A stretch of 64,000 bases of DNA from G963665495 sp963665495 (GCA_963665495.1 OY762289.1:5208001-5272000); one strand, 5' to 3'. Shown: positions 34,872 to 44,105, counted from the first letter of the stretch. The notes: generated by a model from the sequence alone, not told the origin. Translations and numbers: made by a program.

Positions 34872-36404
34872 ATGTCGTTGTATAAGAAGATGATCGACGA
34901 GGCAGTTGGAGCAACACTGGCGGTTTACGGTGTCATCAAAGAAAAAAGAGGCGGCGCATTCAAACTTACCGACTGCAAACCTTATGTAGATGCGGTAAAC
35001 GCCATGACCGTTGGAGAAGGACAGTCCAAGGAAGTCGTCGATCTGCATGTCCAATCCGTTAACGCGCATTACGACATCCTGTGCAGCCTCACAGACACCA
35101 TTCGCCCCGAGGACGATCCCTTTGTCGAGCATTATCAAACTCCGCCCATTCTGGAGATTCTCTACGACGAAGACCCGGCCTTCAAAGCCTCGATGACTGC
35201 TTTTATCGATGCCATTGGAGAAAACAAGGCCTTGATCGGGCTCGAGAGCGTCCGTCGCTACGGAGGCATGTACGGCATGACCTGCGTAGTGGACTTCGCC
35301 TTCTCCGCCGGCTCGGTGCCCAACCTCGTCAATCGTATCCTGCAACCCCTCTCCATTCCCAAGGATCACAAGCGGACTATCCTGTCCTCCAAATCCTGGG
35401 GCATGAATACCTCCTACGGACTCGGCGGAGCTTTCAGAGCCGCCATGGAAGCCGGTAAGACCGCTGCTGACGCCGAAGCGGCAGAAGTGGCTCAACTTCA
35501 GGCCATTTACCGTGAGCCCTGCGAATCTCAGTCAGTGCTCATGGACACCCACAACCTGGGCGGCCACGGCCCGCATTCTTCCTTTGACACCCGCAAATAC
35601 ATGGCCCAGTACAAGGAAAGAATGAAACCCTACGTGGTTGCGGCTCTCAAGGCCGGCGTACATCCCGCCAACATCGTTACCGTTCCGGCGTACTGTGTCG
35701 GCGATATCGGCCACCACATCGCTCAGTCCGCCTACAACATGTTCAAAGACGATATGGCCTTCGGCATCTACGAATCCGTGATGGGAGCATTCAAGAGCAC
35801 CATGTACCGCGGCCTGGATGGCGATGCCTACAAGAGCCCGTACGATGTGCTTTCCGTGGCTACCGGCGCTCCTGCCTGCGCCAGTGCCTACATCCTCTGG
35901 AAAGACAGTTTCACAGTGCCCATGGTGGTCGATTTGTTAAGCAAACGTTTCCACAATTACGTTGCCATGAACCCGAAACGGGGCGAAGCCGACGAACTCC
36001 ACAATGCCGACTTCATCGACATCCTCACCCGCGGTGAAAGCATTCTGGATATTTGCCCCATCGGCGGCGGCGGAAAAATCAAAGGCGTTGAAGTAGATCT
36101 GAGCCCCATCGACAAACACGAAGTCGTATCCAACCCGCAGCGCTACACCTACCCGGCCTGCGCCATTACCCAGCGTTTCGCAGCCCTCATGAGTCTGGCG
36201 GATTTCCCCTGCTACCTGACTCCCGAATGCACGACCGCAACGCTCATGACCAACTGTATCGCCCTGTCTCCGGCCAGCCCCGGTTCGCCGGTAAGAGGCT
36301 GCAAGAACTGCGCGGCGACCTCGCTGATCAAACGTAACGTACCATTCGTTACCGGCGAACTGAAAGGCGCCAAAGGCTACTGCAACTGGGACAGCGCGGT
36401 GTAA
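34872..36404 (+). CDS. DUF2193 family protein, first gene of the C1/H4MPT operon
   Basis: 510 residues, AAGGAG before the ATG. To my recollection DUF2193 is otherwise known chiefly from methanogenic archaea and has no assigned function. Conserved-looking features: GGHGPHSSFD (about 225-235, His-rich), VGDIGHH (about 277), and several cysteines near the C-terminus (DICPIGGGGK, PECTTATLMTNC, GCKNCA) that could bind a metal or Fe-S cluster. There is no signal peptide or membrane helix. It is controlled by RNA copy 3 and precedes mtdB by 197 nt. Since no fae, mer or mtr gene is present in this cluster, a role in C1 entry to or exit from H4MPT is a reasonable but untested idea. Confidence 0.8.
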   Translation: MSLYKKMIDEAVGATLAVYGVIKEKRGGAFKLTDCKPYVDAVNAMTVGEGQSKEVVDLHVQSVNAHYDILCSLTDTIRPEDDPFVEHYQTPPILEILYDEDPAFKASMTAFIDAIGENKALIGLESVRRYGGMYGMTCVVDFAFSAGSVPNLVNRILQPLSIPKDHKRTILSSKSWGMNTSYGLGGAFRAAMEAGKTAADAEAAEVAQLQAIYREPCESQSVLMDTHNLGGHGPHSSFDTRKYMAQYKERMKPYVVAALKAGVHPANIVTVPAYCVGDIGHHIAQSAYNMFKDDMAFGIYESVMGAFKSTMYRGLDGDAYKSPYDVLSVATGAPACASAYILWKDSFTVPMVVDLLSKRFHNYVAMNPKRGEADELHNADFIDILTRGESILDICPIGGGGKIKGVEVDLSPIDKHEVVSNPQRYTYPACAITQRFAALMSLADFPCYLTPECTTATLMTNCIALSPASPGSPVRGCKNCAATSLIKRNVPFVTGELKGAKGYCNWDSAV

Positions 36405-36429
36405 TACTGCACGCGGTACAGCGTTCAGT

Positions 36430-36569
36430 GGGAGGTGGGATACGCGTGGAGAGCGCCACCTCCGACCGAAGCTGCAGAAACCGTGCGGTGCCGACGTCCT
36501 AAGCAACCAGGCATAGCACCAATCAAGCCTAATCTGTCGGATCCGCGGGGATGGAAACATCCCCGCGGA
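36430..36569 (+). other. Two hairpins between the DUF2193 and mtdB genes
   Basis: GGAGGTGG (36431-36438) pairs with CCACCTCC (36456-36463). A perfect 12-bp stem (36542-36553 with 36558-36569) closed by a GAAA tetraloop lies 33 nt before mtdB. Neither is followed by a T run, so RNA processing or differential stability is more likely than termination. Confidence 0.55.
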
Positions 36570-36601
36570 CAATAATTCAGCAGCATTCAGGAGAAAGCGG
36601 A

Positions 36602-37468
36602 ATGAAGAAGAAAATACTGCTGCAACTGGATAGCGACCGTCTGCCAAGCACCTTTGATGCCGTCACGGCGCATGACGCAGGGGTCGACGAATTGCTGGCC
36701 CGGGGCGGAGTAACTCCTGACGAGGTTCGCAATCAAATCTACGGATTGCTTTTCACAAGGGGTGGAAGCGATTTGAAAAATTCCGCCGCCTTTGTCGGTG
36801 GATCGCAGGTGGATGCCGGCGAACTCTTGTTCAAAGCGGCACGGGATAGTTTTTTCGGTCCCTTTCAGGTTTCCATCATGCTGGATTCCAACGGATGCAA
36901 CACGACTGCCGCCGCTGCAGTGGCGAAAATCAGCGGCGCCATGGAACTGAAAGGAAAAAAAGTGGTGGTTCTGGCCGGCACCGGCCCGGTCGGGCAACGT
37001 GCCGCAGGACTATTGGCCCTGGACGGAGCAGAGGTCGTACTGACCTCAAGAAAGCTGGAGAAGGTCAAAGCCGCCTGCGCTCAGGTTGACAAGCGGTTCG
37101 GCGTCGCAACCCAGCCTGCGGAGGCAGCTGAGGCTGAAGCCACGCGTCAGGTGCTCGACGGAGCCCATGCGGTTCTCTGCTGCGGCGCTGCCGGCGTACA
37201 GCTTCTGCCGGAAGCGGTCTGGCTTGAAAGCCCGGACCTGGAAGTGGTAGCGGATATCAATGCCGTGCCGCCCCTGGGAGCGGAAGGTCTTGACTCGCAG
37301 AACAACGGTCAGGAGCGCAACGGTAAAATCCTGTTCGGCGCCCTGGGCATAGGCGGTTTGAAAATGCGCGTGCACCGCGCTTGCGTTGCCCGTATGTTCG
37401 AGCACAACAATCTGGTTTTCGATGCGGAAGCCGTCTATGCCGTGGCCAAGGAGATCGCCTCGTCATGA
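36602..37468 (+). CDS. mtdB: NAD(P)-dependent methylene-tetrahydromethanopterin dehydrogenase
   Basis: 288 residues from the ATG at 36602 (AGGAG upstream). Cytosolic enzyme interconverting methylene-H4MPT and methenyl-H4MPT with NAD(P). The N-terminal pterin-binding part has FGPFQVSIMLDSNGCNTTAA; the Rossmann fold has GKKVVVLAGTGPVGQRAAGL with VVLTSRKLEK after the second strand; later come ADINAVPPLG and GALGIGGLKMRVHR, all typical of MtdB. Length is that of the family. The stop overlaps the next gene (ATGA). Coenzyme choice between NAD and NADP cannot be read reliably. Confidence 0.92.
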   Translation: MKKKILLQLDSDRLPSTFDAVTAHDAGVDELLARGGVTPDEVRNQIYGLLFTRGGSDLKNSAAFVGGSQVDAGELLFKAARDSFFGPFQVSIMLDSNGCNTTAAAAVAKISGAMELKGKKVVVLAGTGPVGQRAAGLLALDGAEVVLTSRKLEKVKAACAQVDKRFGVATQPAEAAEAEATRQVLDGAHAVLCCGAAGVQLLPEAVWLESPDLEVVADINAVPPLGAEGLDSQNNGQERNGKILFGALGIGGLKMRVHRACVARMFEHNNLVFDAEAVYAVAKEIASS

Positions 37469-38673
37469 AGTTTCTGCTTACCGGCGTTTCCACCAGGGCT
37501 CTGGCCCAGTCAGCCGTACGTGCGGGCTATCAGGTCGTTTCCGCGGACTATTTCGGCGACAGAGACCTCTGCGATCTGGTGGACTGCCGCTCGCTTTCCA
37601 GAACTCTGGGCACCGAGTACAACGCGCGTTATTTACCGAAACTGGCGCAGGGCATGAACTACGATGCCCTGGCCTATGTCTCCAGCCTGGAAAATCATCC
37701 GGATGTCGTCGGCAGCCTGGCCGGAGTCAGGCCTGTGTTCGGCAATACTCCCGGCGTGCTGCGTCAGGTGCGTCATTGGCCCACCTTGCGACGTGTCTGC
37801 GCAGAAGAAAACATTGCCATGCCGATGACCTTGTTTCCAGGAGAAGAAGCCCGTGCCGATCGGACCCGCACCTGGCTGCGCAAGCCGGTTCTGAGCGGAG
37901 GCGGGCACGGCATTCTGCCCTGGGACGGAACTCCCCTGGGGCCGCATTGCTACATCCAGGTTCTGGTGCCGGGGGTCAACGCTTCAGCTGTTTTTGTTGG
38001 CAATGGAAAACAGAGTGTCGTCCTCGGGCTTAGCGAGCAGCTTATAGGCAGAAACGGGCTTGGAGCCAAAGGCTTTCGGCATTGCGGAAATATCACTCCC
38101 CTGGCGCCGGAACTGGGAGGCACCCCCCAGCTTTTTCATGCCGTACGGGAGATGCTCGAACGGCTCACCAGGCGTTTTCATTTGCGGGGAGTCTGCGGAG
38201 CAGATTTCATCATCTCCAGAGACGAAAACGGCAGCCTTGTCCCCGTGCTGCTGGAAATCAATCCCCGACCCTCTTCCTCCGCCGAACTGCTGGAACGGAC
38301 CGGTACCGTAAGTATTTTCGATCAACATGTGATGGCCGCGGCGGGCAAGCTGCCTGTTTTTGAAACAGCGCTTGCCCCAGGCCGTACCGGCGGTTTTTAC
38401 CAGGCCAAGGGTATTCTCTTTGCCCGCTGGCCCTCGGCTATTCCCGAGACAATGCCCGATGCGGGAGTCACGTTATGCGATGTGGGGCAACCAGGCGACA
38501 AGGTTTTGCCCGGCAGGCCGATCTGTTCTCTCCTGACTGCGGCCGATACGCGAGCCGGGGCGATACGGTCCCTTTTCGCTGCAGCCGACACCCTGGGACG
38601 AAAACTCCGTATTGCGGATGAAGAAGTCAAAGTCGAAGCGCCCATATTTCAGGAAACATTTCAACGTACTTGA
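37465..38673 (+). CDS. ATP-grasp protein of H4MPT clusters
   Basis: 402 residues starting at 37465 within the mtdB stop. N-terminal Rossmann-like domain (LLTGVSTRALAQSAVRAGYQV), then an ATP-grasp core with LRKPVLSGGGHGILPWDG and the metal-binding EINPRPSSSAELLER. Homologues occur in bacterial H4MPT/methanofuran gene clusters and are thought to ligate an amino acid during coenzyme synthesis, but I cannot assign the exact substrate. Confidence 0.8.
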   Translation: MKFLLTGVSTRALAQSAVRAGYQVVSADYFGDRDLCDLVDCRSLSRTLGTEYNARYLPKLAQGMNYDALAYVSSLENHPDVVGSLAGVRPVFGNTPGVLRQVRHWPTLRRVCAEENIAMPMTLFPGEEARADRTRTWLRKPVLSGGGHGILPWDGTPLGPHCYIQVLVPGVNASAVFVGNGKQSVVLGLSEQLIGRNGLGAKGFRHCGNITPLAPELGGTPQLFHAVREMLERLTRRFHLRGVCGADFIISRDENGSLVPVLLEINPRPSSSAELLERTGTVSIFDQHVMAAAGKLPVFETALAPGRTGGFYQAKGILFARWPSAIPETMPDAGVTLCDVGQPGDKVLPGRPICSLLTAADTRAGAIRSLFAAADTLGRKLRIADEEVKVEAPIFQETFQRT

Positions 38674-38799
38674 GAAAAAATGACATTACCCAAAAACGCA
38701 CATGCGAAACCGCATCAAGCAACCCCCGCTGCGCATACGAGCGGCGGCAGTAGTGACCATACGACGGTTCACCAAAAGTCGTATTCGGGAGCCATGCCC

Positions 38800-40263
38800 A
38801 TGAGCGAATATCATACCGTCTATCTCAGCCTCGGCAGCAACCTTGGAAACCGCCAGGCCAATATTCTCCAGGCGTTGCAATACATCAGAGCCAGAGCAGA
38901 GATCGACGCGGTTTCGTCGTATTATGAAACAACACCGTATGAAACGAGCAAGCAGCCGAATTTTTACAACGTCGCTTGCCGTATCCGGACGGAACTCGGA
39001 CCGGAAGCATTGCTGCGTTTGCTCCAGCGCATCGAAAAACGCATGGGACGTCAGCAAGCCGTTCGCAACGCCCCTCGTCCCATAGACATCGATATTCTCC
39101 TGTACGACGAAATTATTCTGAATACCGAAGAGACGTCCATTCCCCATCCTCAGCTGCATAACAGGCCTTTTGCCCTGGTTCCTCTTTCGGAGATTGCGCC
39201 GGGCGTGATCCATCCGGTGTTGGGTAAACCTGTGGAAACGCTGCTGGCGCGATTGCCGAACTGGGGGGTGTTCCGGCTGAGTCTCAAACCCCGGCTCGGA
39301 CTCGATGTGCAAAAAGAGAAACCGGCCGTGCCCCTGGCCTTGTCCCGGGTGGGCATCACCAACCTGCGGCGCAATATCCAGATCACCAATGGCGGCAAGC
39401 CCATTCTTTTTCATGCGGAAATCGATCTTTTCGCGGATCTGACGGCCGATAAAGCCGGGGTGCACATGTCGCGTTTCAGCGACGCCGTTGAATCTCTGGT
39501 ACAGGAGATGACGCTGGATCCTACGCCCGATGTGGAGTCTCTGGCTTGCCGCCTTTCCAGACAGGTCATTGCCGGGCAGGGAGCCCTGCGCTCGGAGGTG
39601 CACATCCGGGCAAAGTCGCCCATGATAAAGACCACGCCGGTATCCGGCAAAACCACTGAAGATCTCTACACGCTCATCGGCATTGCCTCGACAACGGCGG
39701 AGCGGACGCGATACCTGGTGGGCATAGAAACCGAGGGCATGACCGTCTGCCCCTGCGCACAGGACATGGTCCGGGATTACTCGCGGGATTTGTTGCTGGA
39801 TGAAGGGTTTACGCTTGAAACGGCCCAGCACATTCTGCAGACCATTCCCATTGCTTCGCACAATCAGCGCGGCCGGGGCACGCTTCTGGTCGGCTCCGAG
39901 ATGCGGGTCCGGGCGGAGAACCTGGTGCATATCGTGGAAACAGCAATGAGTTCGGAAACCTATGCCATCCTCAAGCGTCCGGATGAACTCTTTGTCGTCA
40001 ACAAGGCGCATCGCAATCCAAGATTTGTGGAGGATGTGGTCAGGGAAATGCTGCTCATCATGGTCGACACCTTTCCCGAACTTCCGGACGACAGCTTTGT
40101 GCTGGCCAAACAGGAAAATCTGGAAAGCATTCACAAGCACAACGCCTTTGCCGAACGGTATGGAACTCTCGGGCAAATCCGTCAGGAACTTTCGGGGCAG
40201 GAACCCGGCCTGGAGTCGGGTGCCTGGGCGCATACCAGCCTGGACCAATGGCTCAAGAGCTAG
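38800..40263 (+). CDS. Fused HPPK (FolK) and type IB/IV GTP cyclohydrolase (FolE2/MptA)
   Basis: 487 residues from the ATG at 38800 (GGGAG upstream); in-frame starts at 38680 and 38794 are possible but the first 40 codons look noncoding. Residues 1-165 are 6-hydroxymethyl-7,8-dihydropterin pyrophosphokinase (TVYLSLGSNLGNRQANI, APRPIDIDILLYD, HPQLHNRPFALVPL). Residues about 180-470 are a FolE2/MptA-type GTP cyclohydrolase: VGITNLRRNIQI, AGVHMSRFSDAVE, TVCPCAQ with the metal-binding Cys, SHNQRGRG, and VVNKAHRNPRFVEDV. One protein thus provides the first and last enzymes of the pterin half of H4MPT, with the PTPS-family gene next door for the middle step. The fusion is unusual. Confidence 0.88.
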   Translation: MSEYHTVYLSLGSNLGNRQANILQALQYIRARAEIDAVSSYYETTPYETSKQPNFYNVACRIRTELGPEALLRLLQRIEKRMGRQQAVRNAPRPIDIDILLYDEIILNTEETSIPHPQLHNRPFALVPLSEIAPGVIHPVLGKPVETLLARLPNWGVFRLSLKPRLGLDVQKEKPAVPLALSRVGITNLRRNIQITNGGKPILFHAEIDLFADLTADKAGVHMSRFSDAVESLVQEMTLDPTPDVESLACRLSRQVIAGQGALRSEVHIRAKSPMIKTTPVSGKTTEDLYTLIGIASTTAERTRYLVGIETEGMTVCPCAQDMVRDYSRDLLLDEGFTLETAQHILQTIPIASHNQRGRGTLLVGSEMRVRAENLVHIVETAMSSETYAILKRPDELFVVNKAHRNPRFVEDVVREMLLIMVDTFPELPDDSFVLAKQENLESIHKHNAFAERYGTLGQIRQELSGQEPGLESGAWAHTSLDQWLKS

Positions 40264-40279
40264 AAAAAGGGAGACAGTC

Positions 40280-40762
40280 ATGAACCGCGTCGTCATCGAC
40301 CAGGGCAATCTGCGCTTCAGCGCCGCCCATTTTATTTCCTTTGCAGGCAAATGCGAGCGGCTGCACGGCCATAATTACGCGGTTTCCGTGTCCCTGGAAG
40401 GCTCCCTGACCGAAGATCGCTATGTATATGATTTCGTCGAGCTGAAAAAAATGACCAAAAGTCTCTGCGACAGACTGGATCATCGTTTTCTGTTGCCGGA
40501 AAAAAGTGCCTGCCTCCAGACGAGCGAGGAAAACGGGGAGGTCGAGATTCGTTTCGGCGAACGCCGTTACGTGTTCCCACAGCAGGACGTACTCAAGCTG
40601 CCACTCGACAACATTACGGCTGAACGTCTGGCGCAATACCTTGCCAACGAACTGGCCTCCCTCCTCGCCGCAAACGAAAACATCGACCACATTGAAGTGG
40701 GTGTGGAAGAAGCACCGGGGCAGACCGCTTACTTTAAACGCGCACTGCGGCAAGCCGGCTAG
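40280..40762 (+). CDS. 6-pyruvoyl-tetrahydropterin synthase family protein
   Basis: 160 residues from the ATG at 40280 (GGGAG upstream). Zinc ligands FSAAH and LHGHNYAV, and the catalytic-loop motif CERLHGH. From memory, the pattern CExxHGH marks the bifunctional PTPS-I/III group, which can cleave dihydroneopterin triphosphate to 6-hydroxymethyldihydropterin and replace FolB. Placement between the FolK-FolE2 fusion and the dihydropteroate-synthase-like gene fits that job. QueD (queuosine) activity is the alternative. Confidence 0.85.
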   Translation: MNRVVIDQGNLRFSAAHFISFAGKCERLHGHNYAVSVSLEGSLTEDRYVYDFVELKKMTKSLCDRLDHRFLLPEKSACLQTSEENGEVEIRFGERRYVFPQQDVLKLPLDNITAERLAQYLANELASLLAANENIDHIEVGVEEAPGQTAYFKRALRQAG

Positions 40763-40773
40763 GGCAATCCTCC

Positions 40774-42162
40774 ATGCCTGAGTTTTTGTTCATAACCGGC
40801 AGACTCGCAGCTCCTGCGCTGACTGCCGTTCTGAAATCCATGCAGCCGGATTTCGATTATGAGATCACCGTTCTCAACAGCAGCGTTGCCTCGCTCATGG
40901 ATACGCGGTGGATTTCCCGACAGCTGCACGACGCGCAGGGCTGTTCGATGGTTATGCTTCCTGGGTTATGCCGGGGGAAACTCCAGGTTCTTGAAGACAA
41001 GCTGGGAGTGCCGGTTGTCCGGGGGCCCGTGGACCTCAAGGATCTGCCGGTCTATTTCGGCGGCACGCGGGACAAATCCGGATACGGCGCCTACCGGACA
41101 AAAATCCTGGCGGAAATTCATGACGTGTACGAGCTTTCTCTTGAAGAAATCCTCGTACGGGCGCGCTACTATCGCGACAGCGGAGCCGACTTCATCGATC
41201 TGGGCGGACCGCCCTCAGGCGGTTTGCCGGACATAGAGAATATCGTTTCCGCGCTCAAGGCCGAAGGATTCGGAGTGAGCCTGGATTGCTTCGACCCGGA
41301 GACCATCCGCAACGCGGACAGGGCCGGAGTCGATCTGATTCTGTCCGTGAACTCCTCCAACCTGGAGGTGGCCCGCGAATTGCGCGCCAAGGTCGTCGTG
41401 ATTCCTGACTTCGGGCACGGGCTCGATTCATTGGAACGCAACACCGAACAATTGCGCAGCTGGGGCGTTCCTCATATCCTGGATCCGATTCTGGATCCCA
41501 TTGGATTCGGTCTGAGCGAATCCCTGTGGCGTTATCGCGAAATACGCAACCGCCACCCGGAGGCGGAACTGCTCATGGGCCTGGGCAATGTGACCGAACT
41601 CACGGAAGCGGACAGTACGGGCATCACGGCCTTGCTGGCCGGAGTCATGGCGGAACTGCGCGTGGACTATGCCCTGACCACGGAGGTCATATCCTGGGCG
41701 CGGGGGGCGGTACGGGAACTGGACCTGGCCCGCAGGCTCATGCATTACGCCTGTGAGGAACGTATTTTGCCCAAGGGCGTCGACAGCTCCCTGCTGACCA
41801 TCAAAGATCCGCCTCATGCCGTCTATTCCCAGGAGGAGCTGCTCGAAATCAAAGCAGCCATACGGGACAAAAATTTTCGCATTTTTACCGGAAACGGCGT
41901 GATCACCGTGCTCAATCGCGATCTCTTCATCCAGGGGACTGACCCGAGAGAATTGTTTGCCGGACTGGAAGTGTCCGATCCCGGCCATGCGTTCTATCTG
42001 GGCCGCGAACTTGAACGCGCGTCCACAGCCCTTGCTTTAGGTAAAAAGTACCTCCAGGAAGCCCCATTGGCTTTCGGATATATTTCTGATGCGTTGCATA
42101 AGCAGCAGCAAGCAGCCGAGCCGCCGGAAGGAGATGAAAGCGGCATGGCGAAAGATAGTTAA
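40774..42162 (+). CDS. Archaeal-type dihydropteroate-synthase-like protein (H4MPT synthesis)
   Basis: 462 residues. The central TIM-barrel part (about 115-330) has the dihydropteroate-synthase-like YYRDSGADFIDLGGPP, VSLDCFDPETI and HILDPILDPIGFGL. The N-terminal domain (MPEFLFITGRLAAPALTAVL) and the C-terminal extension are those of the family found in methanogens and bacterial H4MPT clusters. It should join the hydroxymethylpterin pyrophosphate to the 4-aminobenzene-ribofuranosyl 5'-phosphate made by beta-RFAP synthase (48234-49193). It follows the PTPS gene by 11 nt. Confidence 0.85.
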   Translation: MPEFLFITGRLAAPALTAVLKSMQPDFDYEITVLNSSVASLMDTRWISRQLHDAQGCSMVMLPGLCRGKLQVLEDKLGVPVVRGPVDLKDLPVYFGGTRDKSGYGAYRTKILAEIHDVYELSLEEILVRARYYRDSGADFIDLGGPPSGGLPDIENIVSALKAEGFGVSLDCFDPETIRNADRAGVDLILSVNSSNLEVARELRAKVVVIPDFGHGLDSLERNTEQLRSWGVPHILDPILDPIGFGLSESLWRYREIRNRHPEAELLMGLGNVTELTEADSTGITALLAGVMAELRVDYALTTEVISWARGAVRELDLARRLMHYACEERILPKGVDSSLLTIKDPPHAVYSQEELLEIKAAIRDKNFRIFTGNGVITVLNRDLFIQGTDPRELFAGLEVSDPGHAFYLGRELERASTALALGKKYLQEAPLAFGYISDALHKQQQAAEPPEGDESGMAKDS

Positions 42163-42210
42163 CCTCGCGCTATCCCGGCGAAGGTAAAAGACAATAAAGA
42201 GGAAAAAAAC

Positions 42211-43182
42211 TTGTCCGACATCCATCTTAATCTGCGTTCCCTGGCTCTGGTCCAACACCTGATGGCCGATGCGTCCGGACTGGACGTAGCAGTGCAGTCC
42301 CTGCCCGGAGGCGCCACAGTGATCGATGCCGGCATCGCGGTACCAGGCTCCCTGGAGGCGGGCAGGCTGGTTGCCGAGATCTGCCTCGGTGGGTTGGGAC
42401 AGGTTGAGTTTTGCGAACTATTCCAGGATATAGGAGGCATGCAGGGAATTCAGGTCAGCGTGAACAAACCAAGATTGTCCTGCATGGTCTCGCAATACGC
42501 CGGGTGGGCCATCTCGCGCTCCAAAGAGGATCCCGGCGGTCCGTTTTTCGCCATGGGGTCGGGCCCGGCCAGAGCCCTTGCCCGAAAGGAGCCCTTATTT
42601 GAAAGTATCCATCACAGCGAGCCGCCGACATGTGCGGTCCTGGTGCTGGAAGGGCGCCAGTTTCCCGGCGAAATAGTTGCCGCCCAAATCGCGGAAGCCT
42701 GCGGCGTACAGCTGTCGCAGCTCTATCTGATCATAGCGCCCACCGCCAGCCTGGTCGGTTCGGTGCAGGTTGCGGCCCGAGTCGTGGAGACCGGCATGCA
42801 TAAGCTCCACGAACTGGGCTTTGATCTTGATGGCGTTCTTTCGGGGTTCGGAACCTGTCCTTTGGCTCCTTTGGCTAAGAATGACCTTCGCGCCATCGGC
42901 CGGACCAATGATGCCGTGCTTTACGGCGGACGGGCCTGGTATACGGTTGACTGTGAAGACGCAGCCCTGGAGCAGGTGCTGGAGAAAATCCCCTCGTCTT
43001 CCTCCAAGGATTACGGCACCTTGTTCTATGAGTTGTTCATGCGCTATTCCGGAGACTTCTACAAGATAGATCCCATGCTTTTCAGTCCGGCGCAGGTGTT
43101 CTTTTCCAATTCGCGGACAGGCAAAACATTCAGCGCGGGTGCGACAAACCCGGAATTGCTGCAAAAGACGTTTGCACAATGA
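42211..43182 (+). CDS. mch: Methenyl-tetrahydromethanopterin cyclohydrolase
   Basis: 323 residues from a TTG at 42211 with AGAGG 9 nt upstream. Interconverts methenyl-H4MPT and N5-formyl-H4MPT. Typical Mch segments: GGATVIDAGIAVPGSLEAG, AGWAISRSKEDPGGPFFAMG SGPARALA (split over two stretches), LYLIIAPTASLVGSVQVAAR, and LPxG-type CPLAPLAKNDLRAIGRTNDA near residue 225. Its stop overlaps the next ligase gene by 4 nt. Confidence 0.93.
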   Translation: MSDIHLNLRSLALVQHLMADASGLDVAVQSLPGGATVIDAGIAVPGSLEAGRLVAEICLGGLGQVEFCELFQDIGGMQGIQVSVNKPRLSCMVSQYAGWAISRSKEDPGGPFFAMGSGPARALARKEPLFESIHHSEPPTCAVLVLEGRQFPGEIVAAQIAEACGVQLSQLYLIIAPTASLVGSVQVAARVVETGMHKLHELGFDLDGVLSGFGTCPLAPLAKNDLRAIGRTNDAVLYGGRAWYTVDCEDAALEQVLEKIPSSSSKDYGTLFYELFMRYSGDFYKIDPMLFSPAQVFFSNSRTGKTFSAGATNPELLQKTFAQ

Positions 43183-44060
43183 AAGCCGTAATCCTGGGAA
43201 AAAAAGGCGGCCGCCACATCACGCTGCTTCAGGCAGCGCTTGCGAAGCAGGGGATAGAAGCTCCCTGTTATCCCATCACGCGCCTTATGGCGCGTGTCGG
43301 GCATACGCCGGCTCTGGCCTCCGTGGCCAGGGACCAGACCGCCAATGTGCTGGACGAGGCAGATGTGGTTTTTGTCCGGGCAGTTCCCGGAGGTTCTCTG
43401 GAACAAGTCATTTTTCGCGTCAATGCGTTGCATTGTCTGGAAAGGGCGGGCAAACGCATCGTCAATCCGCCTTTGGCCATCGAACACTGCGCCTGCAAAT
43501 ATTTCTCCCTGAGCCATCTTTCCGCCAGCTGCCTGCCCGTTCCAAGAACCATTGTCACCGAGCGGCTAGACCAGGCCATGCCTGCTTTCGAAGAGCTGGG
43601 CGGCGATGTGGTCGTAAAACCCTTGTTCGGCTCCGAAGGAAGGGGCATCCTCAGGCTTTCCGACCCGGACCTGGCCTACCGTACGTTCAGGGCGCTGGAG
43701 CAGTGTAACAATGTCTATTACCTGCAGCAGTTCATCCGCCATGGCTGCGCCGATTACAGGGTTTTTGTGGTCGGCGGCAAGGTCATCGGTGTGATGCGCA
43801 GAAACGGTAACGGTTGGAAAACCAATGTGTCCCAGGGGGCCAGGCCGGAACCCTGCGAGGCGGACAGCCGGATTCTGGATCTGGGGTTGCGCGCGGCCCT
43901 GGCCTTTAAAGCCGACTACCTCGGCGTGGATGTCCTGCCCCATGAGGACGGCGGATTTTCCATATTGGAAGTCAACGCCATCCCCGCCTGGAGCGGGTTG
44001 CAGCAGGCCACGGGCGTTGACGCGGCAGAGCGGCTTGTGGAGCATGTGCTGACTACCTAG
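43179..44060 (+). CDS. RimK-family ATP-grasp ligase (MptN-like)
   Basis: 293 residues, ATGA overlap with mch. RimK/ATP-grasp features: DVVVKPLFGSEGRGILRL for the ATP-binding loop, YYLQQFIRHGCADYRVFVVG, and FSILEVNAIPAWSGLQQATG carrying the Mg ligands. The closest characterised relatives are MptN, which adds glutamate to tetrahydrosarcinapterin, and RimK/LysX. In bacterial clusters this protein is assumed to glutamylate H4MPT or the methanofuran side chain; the substrate is inferred only. Confidence 0.83.
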   Translation: MKAVILGKKGGRHITLLQAALAKQGIEAPCYPITRLMARVGHTPALASVARDQTANVLDEADVVFVRAVPGGSLEQVIFRVNALHCLERAGKRIVNPPLAIEHCACKYFSLSHLSASCLPVPRTIVTERLDQAMPAFEELGGDVVVKPLFGSEGRGILRLSDPDLAYRTFRALEQCNNVYYLQQFIRHGCADYRVFVVGGKVIGVMRRNGNGWKTNVSQGARPEPCEADSRILDLGLRAALAFKADYLGVDVLPHEDGGFSILEVNAIPAWSGLQQATGVDAAERLVEHVLTT

Positions 44061-44105
44061 CGTATTTTCGCTTTGAAACCGCATTTTGACTCAGCGGAGT
44101 GATCC

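Noticed and set aside
38686..40350. 554-codon minus-strand frame opposite the FolK-cyclohydrolase gene
   Set aside because: The plus-strand protein has clear catalytic motifs; the antisense frame has none and is a composition effect.
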